Below are positions 46,305-53,093 of a DNA stretch of 64,000 nucleotides, one piece after another. The position numbers were made by a program, and so were the translations under genes. Numbering within the stretch: position 1 is the stretch's first letter; the number at the start of each line of letters is the position of its first letter. The DNA is from CAVVUC01 sp963751395 (GTDB lineage Bacteria; Verrucomicrobiota; Verrucomicrobiia; Chthoniobacterales; Chthoniobacteraceae). The DNA is taken from NCBI GenBank assembly GCA_963751395.1, contig CAVVUC010000001.1, positions 310,001 to 374,000 on the forward strand, given 5' to 3'. The notes beneath the pieces were generated by a model. That model was not told the DNA's origin and searched no databases. It was given only the letters and a program-made list of their open reading frames with translations.

Positions 46305-48293
46305 ATGAAAACCACCATTGCCCTCTGGGCTGTTCTCGCCACCACCGCGCTTGCCGTCGATGTCCACGTGTCGCCCAAAGGCAGCGATTCCAACCCCGGC
46401 ACCGCCGGGAGTCCGTTCGCCACGCTTGCGAAAGCCCGCGACGCGCTCCGCGAGGCGGGCGGCGGCACCGCTGTCCTGCATGGCGGCGTCCATCAGCTCG
46501 CCGAGCCGCTCGTCCTCACGCCTGCGGATTCCGGCAGCCGCTACATCGCCGCCCAGGGCGAGCAACCGGTGGTCACCTCGGCCCGCGAAATCACCGGCTG
46601 GAAGCTGGCCGCCGCCACCCCGAATGTGACGAAGGAGGCCAGGGGCAAGGTCTTCGTGGCGGATGTCCCGAAGGGCTGGCGCTTCCATTACCTCTACGTG
46701 GACGGAGTCCCCGCCACCCGCTCGCGCAGTGTCAATAACGACCGTTGGCGCAATTGGGGCCGCGCCTTCAGTTTCGGCAAACCAAGCCCCAAGGGCCAGA
46801 CGATCACCTTCGAGAACAAGGAACTGCTCCGCGGCCTGCCGTCCAACGGCGATGTCGAACTCTGCGTCATCCTCTTTCAGTTCGGCGTGCTCGGCGCCGG
46901 CGTGATGACGGATTTTGTTCCAGCCAACGGCACCGGTTTCTGGAACAGCAAACAAGGCTGTCTTTCCGGTGGCCGACCCGAAGAAACCGCCTTCCGCTTC
47001 GAGAACGCCCTTTCGCTGATCGATGAACCCGGCGAATGGGCGATCGATTCCGCCGCCGGAAAAGTCTATCTCTGGCCCAAGCAAGGCCAGGATCTCACCA
47101 AGCTCCGCGTGACCGCACCCGCCGCCAACGAACTGGTCCGGCTCCAGGGCGACGACGCCGCGCGGAGTTATGTCAGGGACGTGGTCTTCGATGGCATCAC
47201 CTTCACCTGCACCGACCGCCTGCCGGAAGACCAATGGCCGGATTCCTGGCCGATCCGGCAATGGGAAAACCCCGGAGCGATGATTTTCATGGAGGGCGTC
47301 GAGGATTGCGCCGTCCGAAACTGCCGCCTGCTGCACAGCGGAGCCTACGGCATTTCCATCCTGCGCCACGCCCTGCGCAACGAGGTCACCAACTGCGAAA
47401 TCGGCTGGACCGGCAGCGGCGGCGTCCAGTTGTTCGGCTTCGGCGGGGGCTTCCGCGACGAGAACCGCTTCAACAAAGTCCACCGCAATTACATCCACCA
47501 CCAGGGCACCGCGATCTACTGGCACTCGCCCAACGTCCAGATTTTCGGCAGCGGCGACAACGAGGTGACCGACAATTTTCTCGCCTATTCCGCCTATAAC
47601 AACGTCTCGATCACCGGCCTCAAATGGGACCAACTCAACAACCCCGGCGCAGCGAACACCCCGCACTGGCAGCGTCCGCTCTGGAATCCTCACGCGGTCG
47701 ATGCCTCGACCTATCCGCCCGAAGTGCTCGCCATCCTGAAGACCGGCAAGCCGTTTTTCACCCAACAAAACTACCGCGAGCTGGCGGTGCATGCCCGCAA
47801 CAACCGGGTCGCCCGCAACATCGCCTTCGAATGCCACACCAAACTCGAAGAAGGCGGCGCGCTCTACACATGGTGCCCCGGCAAGGGCAACCAGTTCCTC
47901 GAAAATGTCATCTACAAAAGCCACGCGCTGCCCGGCTCGTCCGTGCTCTCGCTCGACGACCACTCGGAATACCTGACCGTCGCCGGCAATGCCATCTGGT
48001 GCGTCGGAAAAGCCGGCTGCGGCTCGATCGGCGTGCGCGACCACGAACTCGGCAATACCTTCATCGCCAACATCCGCACCGATGACAATTACGGCGACAA
48101 CCGCCACTGCGAGGGCGAACCCGGCCACGCGAAGTTCGACGCCCTCTACCAGCGCCTCAAAGCCCAGGTGGACAAGGAAGGCGGCTGGCCCGGCAACCCC
48201 GACCTCCCCGCCATGATCGAACAACTCAAAGCCAACCCCGACCACTACGAACTCACCCCGGAACAAATCAAAGAGTTGAAAACCATCATGTGA
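46305..48293 (+). CDS. Secreted GH141-like right-handed beta-helix enzyme
   Basis: 662 aa; signal peptide 'TTIALWAVLATTALAVD'. A right-handed parallel beta-helix begins 'VHVSPKGSDSNPGTAGSPFA', with 'HYLYVDGVPATRSRSVNN', 'CRLLHSGAYGISILRHALRN' and 'HTKLEEGGALYTWCPGKGNQ'. The 'D/E-GG-xxxx' turn near the end is common to GH141-like proteins (compare 'MDDDGGVIAAWG' in the giant at 13207). GH141 includes alpha-L-fucosidase and xylanase activities. It is the last gene of the plus-strand run, 44 nt after the esterase. No obvious hairpin terminator follows before the Fic remnant. Confidence 0.78.
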   Translation: MKTTIALWAVLATTALAVDVHVSPKGSDSNPGTAGSPFATLAKARDALREAGGGTAVLHGGVHQLAEPLVLTPADSGSRYIAAQGEQPVVTSAREITGWKLAAATPNVTKEARGKVFVADVPKGWRFHYLYVDGVPATRSRSVNNDRWRNWGRAFSFGKPSPKGQTITFENKELLRGLPSNGDVELCVILFQFGVLGAGVMTDFVPANGTGFWNSKQGCLSGGRPEETAFRFENALSLIDEPGEWAIDSAAGKVYLWPKQGQDLTKLRVTAPAANELVRLQGDDAARSYVRDVVFDGITFTCTDRLPEDQWPDSWPIRQWENPGAMIFMEGVEDCAVRNCRLLHSGAYGISILRHALRNEVTNCEIGWTGSGGVQLFGFGGGFRDENRFNKVHRNYIHHQGTAIYWHSPNVQIFGSGDNEVTDNFLAYSAYNNVSITGLKWDQLNNPGAANTPHWQRPLWNPHAVDASTYPPEVLAILKTGKPFFTQQNYRELAVHARNNRVARNIAFECHTKLEEGGALYTWCPGKGNQFLENVIYKSHALPGSSVLSLDDHSEYLTVAGNAIWCVGKAGCGSIGVRDHELGNTFIANIRTDDNYGDNRHCEGEPGHAKFDALYQRLKAQVDKEGGWPGNPDLPAMIEQLKANPDHYELTPEQIKELKTIM

Positions 48294-48399
48294 ATCAAAC
48301 TTCCGATTACATTCCATGCGCCATTTTCTCTCTCCCGTTCCGAACACTTGAAACTTGATGGCAGGCGGAGGTGCAAAAAACGATAAGAAGAAAAAAGCT
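48294..48399. other. Junction between the CAZyme run and the Fic gene
   Basis: The 106 bases between the convergent ends of the beta-helix gene and the fic remnant hold no gene. An A-rich stretch is present near 48375-48397, but no convincing inverted repeat precedes it. Confidence 0.5.
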
Positions 48400-48807
48400 C
48401 TATCCCTCGGCGAAACACAGGAAATACCTGGCGTTTTTCAATTCACCCGTGCGCACCATCGCTCCCAGTTCCACCAACGCCACCAGATCCCGAGTGGCTG
48501 TAGCCGGGGAACAACCGGTGATGCGGATGTGATTCTTTGAACTCAGCCCACCCTTGAATCCATCCTCACCTTCACGAAACATCCTCAACAGCACCTTTTC
48601 CTGACGCTCGTTCAACAAGCCCTGATAGCGCTCGAAAAATTTGGTCTTTTTCACCAAAAATTCAATTTTCCGGAGACTCTGCTCCTGAGCCTCCAATACC
48701 ATCGATCCGAAAAAATCCAGCCATCTGGTGAGTTCAATCGTCCGGCTCGCCAAGCCCAATTCCTCGTAATACCGCTTGCGATGCTTTTCCAAAATGATGG
48801 ACAAGGC
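48400..48807 (-). pseudogene. 3' part of an IS-interrupted DUF4172-Fic gene
   Basis: Minus-strand reading from the insertion edge gives 'ALSIILEKHRKRYYEELGLA' to 'NARYFLCFAEG' and a TAG at 48400. This is the C-terminal helical and winged-helix part of a Fic protein: '..NERQEKVLLRMFREGEDG', then 'ITGCSPATATRDLVALVELG', a typical DNA-binding-like HTH of this Fic class. The upstream portion lies at 51736-52448. Fused at the 8-bp duplication, the two give one uninterrupted frame of 370 residues. The apparent 157-codon ORF on this side starts inside the IS end and is an artefact of the insertion. Confidence 0.88.
48800..48807 (+). repeat. 8-bp target-site duplication, left copy
   Basis: GACAAGGC directly abuts the left IS end (GTAAGCG...). 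The same 8 bases follow the right boundary at 51736-51743. An 8-bp duplication is the established signature of IS66-family transposition. Confidence 0.92.
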
Positions 48808-49145
48808 GTAAGCGTCCGCCGTGGCTCCACTGGACGATGAGGTGGGAGATTGCGGAGGCTGTGGGTTATGCAATCTACCACAGCGGCATTGGAGACTTCA
48901 GAGATTTTGAGACGCGACAAACGGGGACGCGTGTGGCTGAAGCCGAAGCGGCGCGAGGCACTGCTGGATGAGTTTGAGAAGAGTGGCATGAGCGGGGCGC
49001 AGTTTGCGCGGTTGACGGGGGTGAAGTATTCGAGTTTTCAAAACTGGGTGCAGCGTCGTCGCAGGACGCGTGGCGGACGTCAAGATGGCACGGTGATGGC
49101 GCAGCCCGGTGCGGTGCGTTTGTTTGAAGCGGTGGTCGAAGGAGG
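48808..49145 (+). repeat. Long inverted repeat, left arm (338 bp)
   Basis: The first 338 bp of the IS, including the first ~280 bp of tnpA, is repeated in inverted orientation at 51406-51735. By eye the arms match base for base apart from 8 bases (around 49052-49059) missing in the right arm. The near-identity implies a recent event. Confidence 0.9.
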
Positions 49146-49308
49146 CGATCCCGGTGAAGCGCCGCCCGTGCTGCGGGCAACTGGTGTGGGCGGGCTGTGG
49201 ATCGAACTGCCCGGCGGGAGCCGGATGTGCGTGCAGACGCCGGTGCAGATGCGCCTTGCGGCGGAAGTGGTGGTCATGGTTGCACAAAGTTCCCGCGCCC
49301 GATGCTGA
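48868..49308 (+). CDS. tnpA: IS66 accessory protein TnpA
   Basis: 146 aa from the ATG at 48868; an upstream in-frame ATG at 48850 would add 6 residues. It carries an N-terminal helix-turn-helix typical of IS66 OrfA ('LLDEFEKSGMSGAQFARLTG', 'KYSSFQNWVQRRRR') and a C-terminal '..LWIELPGGSRMCVQTP' segment seen in IS66 TnpA proteins. It probably binds IS ends and is required for transposition with TnpB and TnpC. The 3' end overlaps tnpB by 7 nt, consistent with coupled translation. Its first 93 codons are duplicated, inverted, at the right end of the insertion. Confidence 0.87.
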   Translation: MQSTTAALETSEILRRDKRGRVWLKPKRREALLDEFEKSGMSGAQFARLTGVKYSSFQNWVQRRRRTRGGRQDGTVMAQPGAVRLFEAVVEGGDPGEAPPVLRATGVGGLWIELPGGSRMCVQTPVQMRLAAEVVVMVAQSSRARC

Positions 49309-49655
49309 GCTTTACCGGAGGGTTAAAGGTGTTTGTGGCGCTGGAGCCGGTGGACTTGCGCAAGAGCTTCAGCGGGCTGGAAGGTCTGGTGAGCGAGCGT
49401 CTGGGCGAAGACCTTCGCCAGGGGGCGCTCTTTGTCTTTACCAACCGCCGTCACAGTCGGCTGAAGATCCTTTACTTTGATGGCACTGGGCTATGGCTGC
49501 TAATCAAGCGGCTGGAGAAGGGAACCTTCTCATGGCCGAGGGTGTCCGATCCCGGGACGGTGAAGCTGAAGCTTGCGCCCGGGGCGCTGGCGATGCTGAC
49601 CGATGGCATTGATTTGCGCGGGGCGAAGCTAAGGCCTTGGTATGAGCGGGAGTAA
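49302..49655 (+). CDS. tnpB: IS66 accessory protein TnpB (Orf2)
   Basis: 117 aa from the ATG that overlaps the tnpA stop. It contains the IS66 Orf2 signature 'VFVALEPVDLRKSFSGLEGL', then 'FVFTNRRHSRLKILYFDGTG' and 'LWLLIKRLEKGTFSWP', and ends 'LRPWYERE'. Length and motifs match the family (about 115-120 aa). The exact function is not established, but it is needed for IS66 transposition. A longer in-frame upstream start exists but would run inside tnpA. Confidence 0.92.
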   Translation: MLSFTGGLKVFVALEPVDLRKSFSGLEGLVSERLGEDLRQGALFVFTNRRHSRLKILYFDGTGLWLLIKRLEKGTFSWPRVSDPGTVKLKLAPGALAMLTDGIDLRGAKLRPWYERE

Positions 49656-49661
49656 GTTCTG

Positions 49662-49679
49662 AAGCATCCCGGGATGCTT
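49662..49679. other. 18-bp perfect palindrome between tnpB and tnpC
   Basis: AAGCATCCCGGGATGCTT lies 6 nt after the tnpB stop in the 113-nt tnpB-tnpC gap. As RNA it would form a hairpin with almost no loop, so it may be a protein-binding palindrome or may modulate tnpC expression. No U-tract follows, so it is not a typical terminator. Confidence 0.55.
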
Positions 49680-49768
49680 GAGGTGACAGATCGTTAAGTA
49701 AGTAACTAAACACATAAGATAACTCTTGGCCAGGTGACAAAGAGTTGCTATTCCTGTGCCCAACCTTG

Positions 49769-51316
49769 ATGAGCCCGCGCGAAGAAGAGTTAACCAAAGA
49801 GCTTCAAGAAAGAGACGAGCAACTCCGGCGGAGTAATGAGCAGCTTGCGCTCGCCAATGCAAGGATTGCATTGCTGGAACAAAAGATCGACCTGCTTGTG
49901 CGCAGGGTCTTTGGCTCGCAGAGTGAGAAGCTCGATCCCGCGCAACTTCTGCTGCTCTTGCAAGGCATGGACGAGCCGGGAAAATCTCCCGAGCCTGTGG
50001 CCGAGGAGGCTCCACGGCGCTCGACGGGCCAATCGCCTCCGCGTGAACGCGGTCCACGGCTGCCGGAGCATCTGCCGGTGATTGAAGAAGTCATCGTCCC
50101 TGAGCCGGTCAAGCTGGCTCCGCAGGACTGGCGGCGCATCGGTGAAGAAGTCAGCGAGCGGCTCGACTACGAACCGGCGCGCTTCCTTTGCCGTCGCACG
50201 GTGCGCCCGAAGTATGTGCAGCGTGGTTTGTTGGACGCCGTGCCAGTCATGGCACCGTTGCCGGACTCGCTCCTGGAACGCAGCATCGCAGCTCCCGGAT
50301 TACTCGCGCAAATCGTCGTGAGCAAGTATTGCGACCATCTTCCACTCTACCGGCAGGAGTCGATCTACTGGTCGCGCCATCAAGTCTGGCTGCCGCGGCA
50401 AACGATGGCCGAATGGGTCGGCCTGGCCGCGGAGTGGTTGCAGCCCATTTACCAACAAATCCGGCAGGAGGTTGTTAGCAGCGGCTACTTGCAAGTGGAT
50501 GAAACACCCATCCGCTATCTTGCGCCGGGCAATGGCCGGACGAAGCTGGGTTATCTCTGGACCTATGGCGCGCCGCGGGGCGATGTCATCTTCCACTGGG
50601 AGACAAGCCGTGCGGCGGCATGCCTGGATAACATCATCCCCGCAGACTTCAGCGGCACCATCCAGTGCGATGGCTATGAGGCCTACGACTGCTTTGCCAG
50701 ACGCCGCGGTGAAAAGATCCTGCTCGCAGGCTGCGCGGCCCATGTGAGGCGCAAATTTTACGACGCCCAGGAGCAGGCACCGAAGGTCGCGGGCTGGTTC
50801 TTAAGACACTTTCAAAACCTATACGCCCTCGAAGCCAAACTCAGGAAGGCGCGGGCCGGACCAAGGCTGCGGCAAGCCGAACGCGCGAGTCTCAGCCGGC
50901 CTGTGCTGATGCGGCTGCACCGTGCCCTGGTGCGGTTGAAAACCCGGCACCGCTACCTGCCCCGCAGCCTCATGGGCAAAGCCATCGACTACGCGCTCAA
51001 TCAATGGCCCTCGCTGCTCGTCTTCCTCGAAGATGGCCGTCTGGAGATCGACAACAACCGCATCGAAAACGCCATCCGGCCCACGGCCGTGGGAAAGAAG
51101 AACTGGCTGTTCATCGGGGAAGCCAAGGCCGGCGGTCGCAGCGCCATCCTCTACACCGTCATCGAGAGCTGCCGGCGTCGGAATATCGACCCGTTCGCCT
51201 ATCTCCGGGACGTGTTCACGCGCCTGCCCTCGATGACCAACTGGCAGGTCAAAGACCTCACGCCGGAGGCTTGGGCAAAGGCGCAGAAGCGCGCCGATCG
51301 ACGCGCCGCAGCGTAA
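49769..51316 (+). CDS. tnpC: IS66 transposase TnpC
   Basis: 515 aa from the ATG at 49769; an upstream ATG at 49745 adds 8 residues. The N-terminus is a coiled coil with leucine-zipper spacing ('LTKELQERDEQLRRSNEQLA', 'ALLEQKIDLLVRRVFGSQSE') typical of IS66 transposases. A zinc-finger-like or HTH region and the catalytic DDE domain follow: Asp244 in 'LQVDETPIRYL', Asp301 in 'QCDGYEAYDCF' and Glu433 in 'NNRIENAIRPTAVGKKNWLF'. The C-terminus has the IS66 C domain ('SCRRRNIDPFAYLRDVFTRL'). The gene looks intact, so the element may still be active or supply transposase in trans. Confidence 0.94.
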   Translation: MSPREEELTKELQERDEQLRRSNEQLALANARIALLEQKIDLLVRRVFGSQSEKLDPAQLLLLLQGMDEPGKSPEPVAEEAPRRSTGQSPPRERGPRLPEHLPVIEEVIVPEPVKLAPQDWRRIGEEVSERLDYEPARFLCRRTVRPKYVQRGLLDAVPVMAPLPDSLLERSIAAPGLLAQIVVSKYCDHLPLYRQESIYWSRHQVWLPRQTMAEWVGLAAEWLQPIYQQIRQEVVSSGYLQVDETPIRYLAPGNGRTKLGYLWTYGAPRGDVIFHWETSRAAACLDNIIPADFSGTIQCDGYEAYDCFARRRGEKILLAGCAAHVRRKFYDAQEQAPKVAGWFLRHFQNLYALEAKLRKARAGPRLRQAERASLSRPVLMRLHRALVRLKTRHRYLPRSLMGKAIDYALNQWPSLLVFLEDGRLEIDNNRIENAIRPTAVGKKNWLFIGEAKAGGRSAILYTVIESCRRRNIDPFAYLRDVFTRLPSMTNWQVKDLTPEAWAKAQKRADRRAAA

Positions 51317-51360
51317 GCGTCGTAGCCCATCGGGCTATCACGCCTATGCTTCCGGATCAG

Positions 51361-51405
51361 ACCTTGCGAAGCATCGTGTCAAGGGGAACCCCGGCAGACG
51401 CTTAC
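51361..51405 (-). repeat. Internal (original) IS66 right end
   Basis: Read on the minus strand this begins GTAAGCGTCTGCCGGGGTTC, an imperfect match to the left end GTAAGCGTCCGCCGTGGCTC. Element 48808-51405 (2598 bp) would be a normal IS66. The end now lies 330 bp inside the insertion boundary. Confidence 0.8.
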
Positions 51406-51735
51406 CCTCCTTCGACCACCGCTTCAAACAAACGCACCGCACCGGGCTGCGCCATCACCGTGCCATCTTGACGTCCGCCACGCGTCCTGCGGCACCCAGT
51501 TTTGAAAACTCGAATACTTCACCCCCGTCAACCGCGCAAACTGCGCCCCGCTCATGCCACTCTTCTCAAACTCATCCAGCAGTGCCTCGCGCCGCTTCGG
51601 CTTCAGCCACACGCGTCCCCGTTTGTCGCGTCTCAAAATCTCTGAAGTCTCCAATGCCGCTGTGGTAGATTGCATAACCCACAGCCTCCGCAATCTCCCA
51701 CCTCATCGTCCAGTGGAGCCACGGCGGACGCTTAC
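51406..51735 (-). repeat. Long inverted repeat, right arm (330 bp)
   Basis: Reverse complement of 48808-49145 with an 8-bp deletion (position equivalent to 49052-49059). It starts immediately after the internal right end, with no spacer, and terminates in a perfect left-end sequence at 51735. Confidence 0.9.
51424..51675 (-). pseudogene. Inverted 5' fragment of tnpA
   Basis: The minus-strand frame starts with the same 'MQSTTAALETSEILRRDKRG' as tnpA and follows it to 'KYSSFQNWV'. The 8-bp deletion then shifts the frame ('PQDAWRTSRWHGDG') and it stops at 51424. It retains the HTH segment; a truncated DNA-binding product is possible but unproven. Confidence 0.8.
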
Positions 51736-51743
51736 GACAAGGC
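51736..51743 (+). repeat. 8-bp target-site duplication, right copy
   Basis: GACAAGGC adjoins the right boundary of the insertion and matches 48800-48807 exactly. Confidence 0.92.
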
Positions 51744-52448
51744 GACCAAGGTCGGCTGCCCCAAAGCCTGGGAGAGAGCCATTTCCGCGATGGCGCGACC
51801 CATCCGCCCATTCCCGTCTTCAAACGGGTGGATGGATTCGAACCACAAATGGGCGATGCCTGCCCGCGCCAGGCCGCTGAGTGGCTCAAGCGGACGGTTG
51901 AACCACTCGATAAACCGCTTCATTTCGCCTGGCACCTGCCGGGATGGCGGCGCTTCATAGTGGATGAACGGATCATGGATGGCTCCCGAAACAATCCTCA
52001 TGGGTTCCTCGTGTTGCCGATACTGGCCGATCCTCTTCAAATCCCATCTTCCCAGCACCACCATGCGGTGCCATTCGAACAGCTTCACATCCGTCAGCGG
52101 CCCTGGGAAATTCCGATACACATCTACCTGCAACTCCGAGATTCCTTTTTCCGCCGGGCTGGATTTCCTTCCATCGTGACTCAATCCAAACATCCTTCGA
52201 ATCGAAGATTGCAGGCTGTCCCGATCCAACATTTTCCCCTCGATCTTCGAAGTCTGCAACGCCTCATCACTCAGCAACTCCGTCCGCAGTAACTCCTGAT
52301 CCTGCGCTTTCAAATGCGAAAAGACTCCCACATGCACCCCTGAACGACGCAAAAATTCAGCCTCCAACGGGCGGATCAGGCACTCGTCGTAGCCAAACTC
52401 CGGCCACCCGGGCATCTGCCAGTTCCAAGCTGTGAGCGATAACGCCAT
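51736..52448 (-). pseudogene. 5' part of an IS-interrupted DUF4172-Fic gene
   Basis: It encodes the N-terminal DUF4172 domain ('WNWQMPGWPEFGYDECLIRP'), the 'SKIEGKMLDRDSLQSSIRR' region (the S-x-x-E-G type motif near the Fic inhibitory helix), the nucleotide flap ('GAIHDPFIHYEAPPS') and the Fic catalytic motif 'HPFEDGNGRMGR' with its catalytic His. Fic proteins transfer AMP or other nucleotides to target proteins; DUF4172-Fic genes are usually solitary. The frame breaks after 'LGQPTLVALS' at the IS boundary, just past the catalytic motif, and resumes at 48799. The truncated product keeps the active-site motif but loses the C-terminal helices and HTH. Confidence 0.9.
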
Positions 52449-52522
52449 GATTTATCGCTCATGATTAGCGTATTTCTGAGCGATAGCAAGGTCGGGTTTC
52501 GATCTTCGCGGGCATTGCAATT

Positions 52523-53047
52523 TCAGGGTGTGAAAAGGTTGAGGTTCACCGAGTTCACCATCGCCTGATAGCCCGTGGTGTTGATGTGAAGTCCGTCGTT
52601 TTGATAGATATAGGTGGAAAACAGGTTCACCGGATTCGCGGGATCGCGCACGGCGGCATCGAAGTCGATGAAGCCGTCGAAGACCGTGTTGTTGCGAATC
52701 CATGAATTCACCGTCTGCCGGATGCCGTCGAGAGTGGCGGTGTAAGTGCTGGAGGTGCCGAACGGCGTGATCGTCGCGGCATAGGGCTTGATGCCCCGGG
52801 CGCGGGCCTGGTTTCCGAGGCTCGTCAGGGCGGGGATGATGGCGTTCGCCCGGGCGCTTGCCGCCGCCTCTGTGGTGATGCCGCTGAATGCGATGTCATT
52901 GATGCCCTCGAAAATGATCAGATAGCGCACGCCCGTTTGATTGAGAATGTCACGGCTGAACCGGGTCTGGCCGGATGGAAATCCCGCTTTTTCGCTCAGC
53001 AGTGCGTTGCCCCCGATTCCCAGATTTGCCACCCCCACATTCGCAGA
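52523..53047 (-). pseudogene. 3' remnant of an SGNH/GDSL hydrolase gene
   Basis: About 174 codons without a credible start; an in-frame stop sits immediately upstream at 53048-53050. Visible SGNH blocks: block II 'LGIGGNALL', block III 'EGINDIAFS' and block V 'DGLHINTTGYQAMV'. Block I with the nucleophilic 'GDSI' is absent, so the product would be inactive. The junction upstream, close to the end of the alpha-galactosidase gene, shows the 5' part was deleted. Confidence 0.75.
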
Positions 53048-53093
53048 TCAGCAACTTTGAGTTGTATCCGCGCTTCAGATCCGGCCGGGCTTC

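Larger units (their letters stand above)
48808..51735 (+). mobile_element. IS66-family insertion sequence with inverted left-end duplication
   Basis: 2928-bp insertion inside fic. It carries tnpA, tnpB and tnpC in the usual order. The left end begins GTAAGCGTCCGCCGTGGC. A standard right end (reverse complement GTAAGCGTCTGCCGGGGT) occurs internally at 51405, which would give a normal 2598-bp IS66. Immediately beyond it, 51406-51735 is an inverted copy of the first 338 bp of the element, with one 8-bp deletion. The outer boundaries are therefore two left ends, and the 8-bp target duplication flanks those outer boundaries. Confidence 0.92.

Noticed and set aside
46149..48347. 732-codon minus-strand open frame
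   Set aside because: Antisense to the GH141-like gene; no domain or start context.
51424..51693. Second functional tnpA gene
   Set aside because: It is the inverted 5' fragment of tnpA and is frameshifted by the 8-bp deletion.
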